Positions 53,501 to 62,820 are shown, counted from the stretch's first letter. The stretch: DNA of 64,000 bases from Paragonimus heterotremus (GCA_013368495.1 LUCH01001011.1:22469-86468), one strand, 5' to 3'. Notes: a model not told the origin generated them from the sequence alone. Numbers and translations: made by a program.

Positions 53501-54713
53501 AGACTGAACGAAGGAATTCACGTGACAATCAGTAACCAAATATCCTCTTCATAACTTCATCGCTGTTTACCCGTTGACATCTCCCAACATGAAAGATCGA
53601 GTGTAGAAATCGAGGGTCGAGTATCTGAAAATGTTACAGCTACTCAAACTTGAGCGGCCGAGTCTCGCAGACGTGAAGTAACAAGGCTCCCACGAACATT
53701 CCAAATACACATTGCACAAAGTAGTAAACGCCTGGTCGGTATACAGAGCAAATGACCTAACCAGTAAACAGTGGCTACTAGGACTATTGTTCTATGACTA
53801 TACTGAGAGTGTTTCCTGGCGGAGTCAATAAACTAGCCAATTATTCCATTGATATGTATTCCATCAAACTGAATCTGTTGGAAAACTATTTATATACCTT
53901 AATTGCGTCTATTTGGAAGTTCATAAACTAATGGGGTGCTGAAACCAACAACGACGTTGCTCTATTTTCCCACTTATCTGCAGGTTATATTTATCATCGT
54001 GTCATTTGTTTGGGTATAGACAGAGGTAAACAAAATAAGACCCACACCATCCGCCTTTTTTTTCTAAACTAGGATCATAAACCTTCATTCGTACGGGTCA
54101 ACGGAAGTTAAACATAAGTATCAATCACTGCTGTACGCATCGTTGTCAATCATGTCAGAAATAATAATAGCAGTAAATAATCAGAATGAACTGTAGAGTG
54201 GTGCGGAACATTAGTCTACAGACGTTGAAAGTCACTCACAATTGCTCGCAGATGTCGCATTCTCGTAGCATGTTCAGTAGGTCCTTTTCAAAACATAGCA
54301 TCAGACTCGAGTTTTTCTCTTTATTGAGCTCGTCAGTAATGCTCAACAAGTTAATGATTTCTGTGGTTTCAAGTTACAGAATCGAAGCGTCATGGATTGG
54401 AATTAACAGGAAAGTTACAATATCTCCCTTCGAGACGATTTGCTCGGTACCCACGTGGATGTAGTTGAGCGTTTGTAGCGTATAATTCACTCGTGCCTAA
54501 CGTGAGGTCGGTTATGTAGTGGTAAACACGGTTGCCTTATGAAAGTGTGACGGAAATTCTAACCCAGTCGTGACAGGAATATGCACTACTGACGAGCCCT
54601 TACGGGAGCGAAGCTCGGATCTAGTGATTCCTTTTGAAAGAGGCCGACTGAACAGCTTATGGAAATTAGACAGCCATGAGCAACAGTTAGAATGCGACTT
54701 AGAAAATAGTAGC

Positions 54714-54753
<40 letters not shown>

Positions 54754-55657
54754 TACCGGTGAGTCCGAGTAGATGCTTGATATTGTGAGCAAAAAACGCG
54801 AGAGGAAGGAATATTGTGTAATAAATGAATGAAATCAAGCGACAAATTCCCTTAAGGAACAGCAAACGCATGCACTCAATGGCACATAGCAATAGCTACA
54901 AAGTAGAACGGGTGTTAAGTTCAGATTTTTTAAACGGGAAACATCACTTCTTGCTTAGCTGTTTTTCAAGGCTTCATATATCTTTTCTGACGATTATTGT
55001 GACAGTTCGATGCATACACCCCTCTGGCTACTCACGAGTAGTGTAGTTCGACTGTTCATCTTTTACCACAGTCCTAAACTTCAGAATTGGTACAAGCTGC
55101 AACAAAAGTCACATAGATTTTCATTATTCTCTGAATGACTTCAGTCACGGCATCGATGGGAATGACACACCAGGTCTGCAGGTTCATGTGATTAGAGCAC
55201 TATGTCACTAGCAACGTTGGTTTTCGTGAACCTCATAACGTTGCATCTCTTTCATGAACAAACAGCGAGCTATGACGTCCCGACGCTGTTTAGGATAAAC
55301 TCAACATGGCATAGAACGTTGAAACTCCACTCGTTCCTGCACTTGATCTTCGAGTAGAGTTGCTTTTGGACCACTGATTTTTGGTGATTCCTAAGCTACC
55401 TGTAGAAACGTTGTCGCGTTGCTTTTGACGAGTACCCATAGCACCGACCGATTCATCCGGTCTGTTTGACCACTTCGTCTCGAAAAACCTCAGAACGATC
55501 CCATTTTCGAAAGTCGGAGGCCATGAAATCTTTACTCACAGTATTGGTCACAGCGTCAATCGTTATTGGTGAAAAATGCCAGTAGCACAAACGATTGTTC
55601 ACCCAATGAACTTAAACAGGTAGTTTATGTTTTAAAGACACCATAAACGCAAACACA

Positions 55658-55700
<43 letters not shown>

Positions 55701-58700
55701 CAATAGTCATGGTAAGAAATACGACCCCAGTGGCAACTTTGTACGTGGAAGATACCTGTTTCTACTTGGCTGCCTTTCACATTTTTTTAAAAATTCATTC
55801 CGATTACTTCAATAATTCACTAAATACATCTGCTGGATTGTTCGCGAATAATGTAACCCGAACTGTCTTCCCGGTGTAGTCGACCACACAAATTAGATTA
55901 TCTTTCCAAGCTGATTCGGTTGGTCAATGGATTAAACATGCATGGACCTTATCGTGACAGTAAGGATGTGCACAGGTTTTATCTGCGTTCGAGCTTATCA
56001 AAACTACACTAGGACCGTTGTCCGGACAATGCCACTGGGTCAGAATCCGTCGAGAATCAACGTATATCAATCGGTGCATAGTCATAATTCGACGATATCT
56101 GTGAATAAGATCAACAGGTTTGGCCTGGAAACGACCACATGAACTCCTTTGCGCGAAAATGATAAGCAAGCTGTTCAGGAAAAGATTACAACTGTGTTAT
56201 TGTCTCAGAACTGTTTATTTGCCTTGGTGGGACTGAAAATAATAAACCGAACAGTAACTCTTGCAATTGCACTTTGTTCAGTAAACAGAAGATAAGTCTA
56301 TTCGCATATCGATCGGGCCTAGCCTGAAAAACGGACACAAAATAGCTGATCGGTCGGAGATAGTTGCAAAGTCTCTCCCTTACCGGAATTGTTTTGCTTT
56401 TTCAAGGTAAAAAAAATAGCTTTGGACAGAGAAATAGGTTCTAGTTTAGTAAGGTTGCCTGAATTCATTTTGTCACGGACAATAAATTTACCACGTCTCG
56501 CCAAGTGACCAATAATGCGACGAGTTATCGTTTCGAACTCATTACATGAACATGGGTTCACAGTTATTGATTAGCCTAAAGTTGAGATATTAGCAATGTT
56601 TTGTTTGGCTTCGGTCACTTTGAGAGAGACCATAAGAGTGAAGATTACGAAGTTCGTCTCGTCCTCACGCTTTTTTATTCATGACCAGTGAGCTTTTGCT
56701 TTTTGGTTCATTTCTGGTCGAGGTTCATTTTGAGTTCAACGGATATTAGGAACTGTGTAACAGGTATAAGTTGGTATAAGTCAAATTTCGATGTAAGTTT
56801 TCAAAAGTTGCACTACTAAGGTTTGCCTGAAAGTGTCAGTCGCAAAGAAGGAGGTTCTTTTCGGCCTAGCCTACACAGGAATACACAATTCCGAACGTGA
56901 CCGGATTGTGGTGTGATTTGAGACGTTCCTCATCGCAACACAGGTGAAACGTCGACAACGGAAGCATGATGTCAAATTGATAAAGGTTACCAAACAAAAT
57001 AACACAACGGAGCAATCAACTCTAAACTATCCATGATCACGTCAATATTTGATTCGCCCATGAAAGTGTCCAACGGTTGCTGACTGAAATGGGAAATATC
57101 CAATGCAAGGAAAACTACGAGGAGCAAACACTATCACAGACTATTCCGTTGGCTGTGTATTTTAGTTTTTTACGAAGATGAGATCGCGGGCGACCGCGTT
57201 GTTTACGTAAAACTGTTATTTAATGCGGGTTATGTGACGGAGACAACTATGGTGAAATAACTCAGGCGCATCAGACATGTCCCAGACATGAACATAACCA
57301 GGGTCCAAGCTATAGAACAGGATGGAACGCCCACATGAATAATACATTCTTTCAGTTAACGAAAACAGAATGTATTTCCGGTATCCCGGACAACAAAAGT
57401 CTGCACCCTATCCTCTTTATAATACTGCAAGCTCATGAGGTGACGCCACCTAAGTAGACAAAACACCCCCTAGTTTCAAGTGGGGTCTTGACGAATAATG
57501 ATGGCTTGAGAGCTGTATGTCAGTCTTTGGTACGACTGAGGGACACAGAACCGATTCAGATAGGCGACAAACGGTGCGGTTAAAATGTACGCAGAAAAAA
57601 AAACCAACGATGAGAAAAGAGAAAGCGTAACAAAACAAACTTGGTGGAAATTATACGAAGAAAGGGTTTCAATCACCGACGAACAAAATGGAGAGAACTG
57701 CAGATGCAGCAACAACAAACAGTGTAAAAATGGCCCACAATGACGCAAGATAATGCTTGAACAAAGTCAATGGAAAGTTTAACCTGGGCAAACAAAGCCG
57801 GTCAGAAACATTCCCGCTAAAAGTGCACGCCCAATATGCTCTCCACGGAGTATGGAACAGTACAGATGAATGCAATGAAAAATTAAACACCATAGTGCGT
57901 ACAACACATATGACGACCTCCTACAAGTGGACGTTTTCATGGAACTTATCAGATTAGCAAAATGATCGCAGGTTAAATAGCAAAACATCGAATGTGTGAA
58001 TCACGAACAAAAAACGAACGATGCATAAAAATAGGCCTCAATCCGTGCATACCTGACGCAAGAAAAAAGCGGCAACATCTACCGATTCCCAATAACTCGC
58101 ATGGAAAATCGGTGCCCGTGCACGAGCCAACAAACTTTGGACACCTTCCGGACAATGGACACTGTAGTCGATCCGAGTTTGACCCCACCAGTTTCGACGA
58201 ACTGGTAAAAGTGAAGAAGTTAACAGAAACGGATTTACAAACTCATATTAGCTGGTAAGCTTACAGGTGCTGAAGATACCTAACAAGGCAAGTAATACGT
58301 GCAGACATTCAAGACATTTTAGTTGACATGACAAGAGTTTCCCTTTTGAACTCAAAAAGAAATCTCTAGCTAGGACGAACACAAGTTCATCAATTAGTGG
58401 ATTGGTGTACTGTTCACAGACTGTGAAGACATCCACGAGGATAGCGGAAGCACGCAGAACAATCTCTAATCTTCGTCACTTGTATCGTCACAAAAGTATC
58501 CAATTATCGAGTAAAGACATAGTTTACAACGTGTGTGTGCTCCCAATATTGCTAAATGGCTCGGATACATGGTCCATTCGTGTGGAATACGCAGTTAGAC
58601 CTTTGGAATTTGACCAACTTTTTCTCCATCAGTTAACCAGCATCAGATGGATAGATTGTGAAAGCAATGAAATGTCCCGTCAGCGCGCATTTGGGAGATG

Positions 58701-61700
58701 TGTAAGTTCCTAACTGATAACCAAGATAGTGGGTATACACAGTCTTCCCTGATCGGGTCACGAACTCCGTATGCCGGTCGATGGCTTGCCACACCTCGCA
58801 TTGTTCGGTGTGATTGCTGATGGTCGGAAAAAACTACGTGGTCACGGGCTACGAAATTCTCGACTGTCCCACCAAGCGAGGTCAGCTGGTGCCGTCTATC
58901 TGGTGGGGAAATTCGCGAACACTCACGCCGTTGTTGGCCAGAAAAGCTCTCAGACATGGCGGCGTGTCGCAGTCAATGGTCAGCTTGTATCTGCAAAGTT
59001 GTTGACCCTTCTTCTCGTTTCTTGAAATTTCATTGATCATGATGTTTTAAATGCGCCCACTGCAGTAATGATGAAATGTTTTGTTACTGTTTCTTTTCCT
59101 TCTTCTCAGTTTTTCTATCTCTAAATTCGTATTTATATGCTGCTCGGCCTCCTCGTAGACCATTGTCGAGATAAACGGCAGTCTGAATCATAGTGCCCAC
59201 GCATACATCTCAATGGTGAAAATGATGAGGTTCACAGATAATAATGTATCTGAAGATCCCAACAGCCCAAGTGGGTCACTTTTGTAAACTGAGTGGCACA
59301 TATTCAGTACCCAAATTGCGCTAGCCATCATTCTTATATAAACTGCAAACTATCAGGTGACATGAACAGACAAGGAGGGTTTTGAATCCACGACCCTAAG
59401 TTGAAAAGACCATTGCAATTGAAATACTAGTTGAATGAACAAGGTTGCTTCCCGAGAAATATGTGAAATAAACAGATATGAAAACTTAGTGATCAACTGG
59501 AGAGAAATGTTCAGTCACCTTACCAGATTGTACAATCACCTATGAGTAACAATAACGAACCCGTTGATCTACTGGATGAACAGAATAATAGAATCTGCGG
59601 AGACAAACAGAGCGCCAGTCACATAATCCAGTCACTCGTTAAACGACCTGGTAACAAAAAGATAATACTCCCGAGGTAACGTTTCCAGAACAGCACGTTG
59701 ACACAAACTCAAGGCAAGGGCAAGGGTTATACGTAACCTATGCACGTCAAAGATGGGGACAATTTGCTAGATAGCACACACCAAACTATAACGATTCATT
59801 TAAAAGTTGGTCAGGTGGAAAATACAACCAACCGAGAAAGAGCATATTGAAAATGAAAGTAAATTAATAAAAAACGGGAGTGCATTAGAGACAAAAAAAT
59901 GGCGCAGAAAGTTTAAAGAACATGCCTTCTTTTAGTGCCTTGAACGCAACCAAGGTAGCCTGTTCCCAACTATTTCTTGTCTTGGTAGAATCCAGATTTG
60001 CACTTGAAGTTACACGGTTCCCGTCAGGCAACTGAAGATCACTGGCTGTTATAGACCCCTCTGATGGTGCAAATAATTTTGTTTGCCGTACCAGCGTTTC
60101 TACTAAACTGGTAGGTTGGCTGTCACCCAGTGGGTAGCGCGCATACTGGGGGATTACCACAGGTGCGATCTGTTCGAAGCGTGGATGCAGCAGGGGTTCG
60201 ATACGGAAGCCACATGGATCAGTTGGATGGAACAAGTTGCAAACCTGTTCAGTCGCGATCTGAAAGTCTGTCAGTTTGCAGTATTGAACGAGTGAAAAGG
60301 GGAAAACTTTGAGAATAAGTAACACTACAATAGGCGGTCTGATAAACGAGCACAACGTTCGCACAGGAATGGGTGAATCGAGACAGAAATGTCAAATCAG
60401 TTGTAATAAAGTCACGACAATGAAAAAGGTGTCAGAAAAAATGGATGATTACAGAAAGTATGAAGACAATTTATCGCAGAGTGGACACTGTGGCAAGGGT
60501 AAAGATGACTCTTGCTGGCACGTAGTTACGGCGGATGCGCCTGTGAAGCACGAAGAAGTACTATATAAGCCAAGTTACAATGACTGCGCATGTTGTGTGT
60601 CCGCACCAACACGGAAGGTAAGAGTTAGTATGAAGCTAGAAACTCAAATCAGCTGATCACAACAACCTCACATGATGGTAAACAAGAAAAAAACATCCAG
60701 GGATGGCTAATAACATTATCAATGAGCTGGTGATACCTCAATGAGAACGGGGCACACTATCAACTGCAAGATGATGAGTTCCAGCCACGGTTTCCTCGAT
60801 TACATCTGTCCAGATTGCAGAAGTCTGACTGTATCTATGCCATATATGGTTTCGTCTATTATGTGAGAGCAACAACCTTTGGTAGGAAGCTTAAAATTAA
60901 CTCATTTGACCTCAACACGATGTTTGATACCGATGCATGACTGTCAAGTAGGCCGAAATGATGTGGTTATGTGTGGCCCCAGATATGGCCAAGAAGGTCA
61001 AACCTAAACAGGAGATCGATGAACGTCCTCCACAAGACTTTCCTATAAGCGCCCAAAACGCCAAACGCCGGAACCACGGCAGGGGGTCGAAGTAAATTCT
61101 ATTTTTTCAAGATAAAGTGATAGCATCGCATTAACCCCCAATCATGAATTCTATGAAATGGATGTATGAAGCCTCTATATACAAATCCGTATAATGTGAG
61201 TGATTCTCTTTGTATCGGCTCAACAAAGTTCCACTCAGCTCAAGGAGGAGGAGCTTTATTTCACGAGGAAGCAGAGAGAAACTTGAGTGTATACTTGGTT
61301 ATACTGCGGTCTACATAAGCAACGAACCAATCATAACCGAACGGGCTTTCTAAAGTAGACGGAAACCTAACTGAAAGCGTGTGACACGTCTACAGCCAAA
61401 ACCCACATACACTCACAATGACCCGAACAGACACCAAGGAATACAGGATGGAAATTCCTGATTTATTATCTTTCATTGTTTTGGATAGCTGGAAATACGC
61501 CCACCACCTTGTTCAGGCCTTGTTTATAACAGACCCCAGCTATCACACACACACACACACCTCATGAGAAGGATACGCAACTACTCCATCTTTTGATAAT
61601 ATTTTTCTCATTAACAAACCGACAACACAACCATTTTCCGCAAACAATAGGCATATGCCCTTGGAAGGTTGGGGAATGATTTGGGTATGAATGAGCCTTA

Positions 61701-62820
61701 TAAATAAGAGATTGCACAAAAATGTGAAAAATAGCCGAGACAAAATTGTACAACTTCCATACGTTGTTTTGGTGCCTTGGCTTAACGTTAGTTGGTGGCA
61801 TAGATGTCAGATGCTTTGAGAACCAGTTACCGGTCACAATTTCATTAACAAACAGATAGACCAGCAACTACACTGCTACAAGCAAAAAAACACTTAGTCG
61901 CCTCAACACCCACTTCACAATGATGGTAAAACTGATTTGGATTTGGATCCACCGGTTAGATTGACACGGGTCATTCTATGAAAGTTAGTACGAATGACTG
62001 TTGGCGATACGGATCTTCGTTCGGATAACTGATGAAATCAAAAGAGTACAACATCGGCCAACGTGCAGCAAGGAATCATTGGAAAAACATATCGAATTCG
62101 AAGCCCGATACTAGCGATTGTAATCACAACAAGACATCGGGCCTGAGGTCGACCCCGGTCAACCAGGTGATTAGGTTGATTCAAAATAGGCATCCTTGTG
62201 AACACACTGCTTCATTACAATCACAAACTGCAAAGTGAGCAGCCTGTTCCAGATGATTCTAAACAGATCAGAATAAGATGTAAACGGAACCACAACATTA
62301 GACAGGGTGATCGTCGATTACCGGAAACGATCTATGGGAAGCTGTCAAACCACAAAACCAGGCGCCACAAGCCAGACAGCAAAGTGTGTACTTGCAACAG
62401 AATTCCTATAAAGGATGTTGTCATACCGAAGTAAGTTAGCTGGTCGCATCAAACTAACGAAAACCGAGGGCCACAAAGCCAACTCTGTGGTGCACACAAG
62501 AAGTAGTAAGATTCTATCGGACAGTCCACCGTCAGATGATACTGTTGATCAAAACAAGTAGACTGAACGAACAACATCGACCAAGAGACCAACCATGATC
62601 TACTTGTGGCCTGGAACACACAAGCTCAAGTGTATTCAGGGCCGATTTACTGATAAGGACAAGCTGCCAATGAACAGACAGAGAAAATGTCAGAAGCGGA
62701 CAACTCACCGGGACTGAGAACGGAATCGACATTAGTATCCTCAGAAGACTTCGACTTCAGCTGCTGACGATAGGCAAGTAGGAGACCGACTGGCGAACCC
62801 AACATAAAAAAGATTTGAAC
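35439..62820 (-). CDS. PITPNM: PITPNM/rdgB-family membrane-associated phosphatidylinositol transfer protein, partial multi-exon gene
   Basis: Eight minus-strand exons (62709-62820, ~60016-60267, 58053-58201, 49074-49310, 41232-41348, 38830-39087, 35865-36086, 35439-35567) join in phase with GT-AG introns to about 492 codons. Landmarks in order: FFMLGSPVGLLLAYR, NLFHPTDP, RIDYSVHCPEG, FHASYWES, NVKSNHRANDVIV, ARFMFG, LGTEVTDSSGR, FSVDGSFAAS, DPKVRPGAVDVARHW, HNFPQG, AYGSGKD, IFVVGR. These are the DDHD domain, linker and LNS2 domain of the Nir/RdgB proteins. Family members move phosphatidylinositol and phosphatidic acid between ER and plasma membrane and sustain PI(4,5)P2 signalling, with LNS2 sensing phosphatidic acid. 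The N-terminal PITP domain and FFAT region are not seen and should lie beyond 64000. The terminal exon, with the usual DGYxxHL region, was not found below 35439. Intron lengths are about 2441, 1814, 8742, 7725, 2144, 2743 and 297 bp. The larger ones are loaded with transposon relics. Family assignment is very secure; the exact paralogue is not. Confidence 0.93.
35865..36086 (-). CDS. PITPNM: PITPNM exon: LNS2 domain core
   Basis: There are 74 codons, phase 0-0, from an acceptor reading GTCCGTGTAG to a GAACAA|GTAAGA donor. It encodes DPKVRPGAVDVARHWQGLGY, LLIYLSARPDMQQRRVNCWL, ANHNFPQGISLF and STDPLRQKAQLLR. It is almost collinear with RdgB/Nir LNS2 (DPKVRAGAVDVxRHW, YITGRPDMQxxRVxxWLxxHNFPHG). 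The GRPD motif reads ARPD here, which recalls the SARA motif of lipins. The last residues (LLRTVSEQ) lead into the next exon, which resumes at VKLKIHCAYGS after a 297-bp intron. Confidence 0.96.
37192..37388 (-). mobile_element. tRNA-derived SINE copy in PITPNM intron
   Basis: The minus strand carries GTAGTTCAGCTGGTAG (A box region), GGTTTGAATCC (B box) and tail GCCGAAGTTCAGATTTTTCG, ending near GGGTCTCTCTTAAAGTGACC. A short tail-like match, without the head, is also seen at about 56605-56640 (CACTTTGAGAGAGACC). Confidence 0.78.
37834..38040. mobile_element. hammerhead-SINE foldback copy (minus half plus plus-strand tail)
   Basis: Bases 37834-37876 are the reverse complement of the element's tail. 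Bases 37877-37921 are its ribozyme on the minus strand, and 37930-38035 are the tail again on the plus strand. The two tails form an inverted repeat of about 47 bases; both contain AGTCTATCTGAATGCAAAG or its complement, around 37836-37854 and 37962-37980. The tRNA-like head is missing. It sits in the PITPNM intron between the LNS2 exons at 36086 and 38830. Confidence 0.72.
37877..37921 (-). ncRNA. hammerhead ribozyme relic, core mutated
   Basis: On the minus strand stem I (GCACTA with TAGTGC) is perfect and the GAGC-GAAA-CTC segment is intact. The core reads CTAAGCA instead of CTGACGA, and the 5' strand of stem II is ACTC instead of GCTC. The cleavage triplet is ATC. The lost G and A of the core should abolish activity. 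Confidence 0.75.
38830..39087 (-). CDS. PITPNM: PITPNM exon: pre-LNS2 segment and first LNS2 motif
   Basis: There are 86 codons, phase 0-0, between TTTTTTCTGTTAG and GGCAAG|GTAAGA. It reads IFIQTRSYGGSWKHLGTEVT, DSSGRIRYRVPDHRR and later EAVVFSVDGSFAASLSIMGK. The last block is the HAD-like motif I of LNS2. Lipins, which are active phosphatases, have DxDGT there, whereas Nir/RdgB proteins have SxDGS. The first Asp is Ser here, so this domain should bind phosphatidic acid rather than hydrolyse it. About 15 residues before the motif (PESDAEHPIQLALAVVP) diverge from the MVVRGDHT-type sequence of relatives. Confidence 0.95.
41036..41108 (-). repeat. dispersed repeat, copy 2
   Basis: Reverse-complement partner of 12064-12137 (TAGAGTATTACAACTTGCTC, TCAATCCATTTATCA). 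It ends about 120 bp from the PITPNM exon 41232-41348, inside the downstream intron. Confidence 0.7.
41232..41348 (-). CDS. PITPNM: PITPNM exon: NVxxNHRANDVIV/ARFMFG block
   Basis: This 39-codon phase 0-0 exon lies between an acceptor ending TTTGCCAG and a GAAAAG|GTTTGT donor. It encodes NVKSNHRANDVIVLEGG and then ARFMFGLLDLLSLSNEK. Insect and vertebrate members have NHRANDVIVxEGxxQxxxARFMYGPLDxxxLxGEKV at the same place, just before the segment leading into LNS2, so the identification is strong. The Pro of GPLD is replaced by Leu here. A TE-derived inverted repeat (41036-41108) lies immediately 3' in the next intron. Confidence 0.93.
44691..45375. repeat. large inverted duplication (arms about 240 bp, spacer 200 bp)
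   Basis: The left arm 44691-44930 is repeated as the reverse complement at 45131-45375. Both arms can be read as VKHVSC-NHIN-NTPLLD-RTNVPKYNV, conserved because the DNA is. They diverge by substitutions and small indels, so the event is not recent. The spacer contains GTCAAATTGGCAATCTG and shows no tRNA-like or coding signal. It could be a foldback/MITE-like transposon. No target-site duplication was recognised. Confidence 0.82.
46026..46217 (+). mobile_element. possible Penelope-like GIY-YIG fragment in PITPNM intron
   Basis: The plus strand reads DPASLLAKFILETAHPVDPV, KYFYIPPDECKSELLPIGG and TVPIM before a stop. This parallels the Penelope SAIxAHLLETxHxVDPxKxF...RLLRIAEAVAIR region in order and spacing. 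Similarity is weaker than for the 14-16 kb copies. The frame opens right after a CTTCCTTAAG acceptor-like site, so a short host exon on the opposite strand to PITPNM remains an alternative. Confidence 0.4.
46430..46950 (+). repeat. unclassified dispersed repeat, copy B
   Basis: Similar to copy A across nearly the full length and in the same order, for example CACCTAGCGTCTCCAGTC at about 46.68 kb. It is preceded by a purine-rich run at 46438-46462. It lies in the 7.7-kb PITPNM intron, antisense to the gene. Confidence 0.72.
49074..49310 (-). CDS. PITPNM: PITPNM exon: low-complexity basic linker between DDHD and LNS2
   Basis: The acceptor is TTCATTTTGTAG and the donor GCTAAG|GTTGGT, both phase 0, giving exactly 79 codons. 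It starts ISNFLGLDFPESS, runs through a Ser/Thr/Asp-rich stretch and ends SRFRLKRQSSDGAK. The end abuts NVKSNHRANDV of the next exon. In relatives this place holds a basic REKWxRKRTSVKxK tail followed by NVxxNHRA. The linker is therefore divergent in sequence but correct in place, charge and phase. Runs such as KSRSRAMSGDS and KRQSS could be phosphorylation sites, which is inference only. It lies 8.7 kb from the previous exon and 7.7 kb from the next. Confidence 0.82.
53085..53590 (+). repeat. unclassified dispersed repeat, copy C (divergent)
   Basis: Shares the 3' part with copy A (GGAATTCACGTGACAATCAG versus AGAATTCGTTCGACAATCAC, then CCAAATA and the CGTTGxTTACxCGTTG region). It also shares the CACGCCAGTCGGCCGTAGCATCAG region with copy B. 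The middle is different or rearranged. It is intronic to PITPNM. Confidence 0.55.
54190..54345 (-). mobile_element. hammerhead-SINE, minus-strand partial copy
   Basis: The reverse complement gives a ribozyme-like block (54298-54342) followed by a tail that matches the 23.7 kb copy: GAATGCGACATCTGCGAGCA, then a GTGAGTGAC-type stretch. The tRNA-like head is absent on this strand. It points away from the plus-strand copy starting at about 54480. The two copies are separated by about 135 bp, part of which matches sequence upstream of the 23.7 kb copy. Confidence 0.7.
54298..54342 (-). ncRNA. hammerhead ribozyme relic
   Basis: The minus strand reads stem I GCATTA with TGATGC (one G-U pair), an intact core CTGACGA, stem II GCTC-AATAAA-GAGA, then AAAA in place of GAAA, and CTCGAGTC before the cut site. 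The stem I changes keep pairing, which hints at past constraint. The lost G of GAAA and the weakened stem II predict inactivity. Confidence 0.72.
54583..54626 (+). ncRNA. hammerhead ribozyme relic
   Basis: GCACTA and the core CTGACGA are intact, but GAAA reads GAAG, the triplet before the cut is ATC, and stem I is shortened to CTAGTG. Stem II (GCCC...GGAGC) pairs only partly. It is probably inactive. Confidence 0.72.
54713..54752 (+). repeat. (AAT)n microsatellite
   Basis: About 13 uninterrupted AAT units end the hammerhead-SINE copy. It creates poly-Asn and poly-Leu/Tyr reading frames that are not genes. Confidence 0.97.
55659..55700 (+). repeat. (AT)n microsatellite
   Basis: About 20 uninterrupted AT units in the 8.7-kb PITPNM intron. 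Confidence 0.98.
58053..58201 (-). CDS. PITPNM: PITPNM exon: DDHD domain C-terminal block
   Basis: The exon follows a strong polypyrimidine acceptor (TTCTTCACTTTTACCAG) and starts with two bases finishing the previous codon. It then reads RRNWWGQTRIDYSVHCPEG and, after a short variable stretch, PIFHASYWESVDVAAFFLRQ, ending at CAG|GTATGC in phase 0. WWGxxRIDYxxxCPEG and FHASYWESxDV are diagnostic for the family. From memory of the family, the latter carries the His and final Asp of the four residues that give DDHD its name, so both are retained. The plus-strand reading frame over this exon (57992-58258) is an antisense shadow. Confidence 0.93.
58395..59010 (+). mobile_element. RTE-type LINE 3' fragment in PITPNM intron
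   Basis: The plus strand first reads RIAEARRTISNLRHLYRHKS, IQLSSKDIVYNVCVLPILLN and GSDTWSIRVEYAVRPLEFDQ (58432-58640). After a frameshift come ATKFSTVPPSEVSWCRLSGG and DMAACRSQWSACI (about 58.84-58.99 kb). This is the C-terminal part of RTE ORF2 (KARxAFxNLRHLWRxxDIxLxxKxRVYxAxVRxVLLYGSETWPLRVED, then CRLPGWGxRD and MAxxRSQWRxCI). It carries stops and is antisense to the host gene. It starts only about 200 bp from the 5' edge of the DDHD exon at 58201, inside the 1.8-kb intron. Confidence 0.78.
60016..60267 (-). CDS. PITPNM: PITPNM exon: DDHD domain middle block
   Basis: The exon begins after CTGACAG with two bases completing an Asp codon, then reads FQIATEQVCNLFHPTDPCG, RIEPLLHPRFEQIAPVVIPQ and YARYPLGDSQP. 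This matches the family pattern NLFHxxDPxAxRLEPLL...PRYxxFPLGDG. The acceptor tract is CCCCTTTTCACTCG. The 3' limit is the only uncertain junction. Two phase-1 donors fit: GTGTAA, ending the exon at 60016, or GTGCAA, ending it at 60004. The first gives a Leu directly before RRNWWG, like the L/I-x-R-WWG pattern of relatives, and is preferred. Residues after PLGD form a variable linker. Confidence 0.88.
61543..61560 (+). repeat. (CA)n microsatellite
   Basis: A CA dinucleotide run of about nine units lies in the first PITPNM intron of the window. Confidence 0.95.
62709..62820 (-). CDS. PITPNM: PITPNM exon: start of the DDHD domain within this window
   Basis: The acceptor is a pyrimidine-rich tract ending CCACAG, and the exon opens with VQIFFMLGSPVGLLLAYRQQ, the hallmark first block of the DDHD domain (FFMFGSPL in insect and vertebrate members). 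It closes after 37 codons plus one base at a CCCG|GTGAGT donor. The left-over base is completed to GAC (Asp) by the first two bases of the next exon, so the splice is supported by phase. The tail after the conserved block is Ser/Asp-rich and not conserved. The preceding exon should end in phase 0 but was not identified in 62.8-64.0 kb. Confidence 0.9.

Larger units (their letters stand above)
54480..54752 (+). mobile_element. hammerhead-SINE, plus-strand copy ending in AAT repeats
   Basis: The plus strand has GTGGTAAACACGGTTGCC in the tRNA-like head (about 54517-54537) as in the 23.7 kb copy. The B box is degraded (AATTCTAACCC). A ribozyme relic (54583-54626) and the tail (GAGGCCGACTGAACAGC) follow. 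The tail runs directly into about 13 AAT units (54713-54752), a plausible SINE 3' end. Confidence 0.75.

Noticed and set aside
54512..54892. 126-codon minus-strand frame with poly-Leu and poly-Asn counterparts
   Set aside because: Produced by the AAT microsatellite and the SINE copy.
57992..58258. Plus-strand 88-codon frame that looks protein-like
   Set aside because: It is the antisense of the PITPNM DDHD exon 58053-58201, whose minus-strand translation is unmistakable and has correct splice sites.
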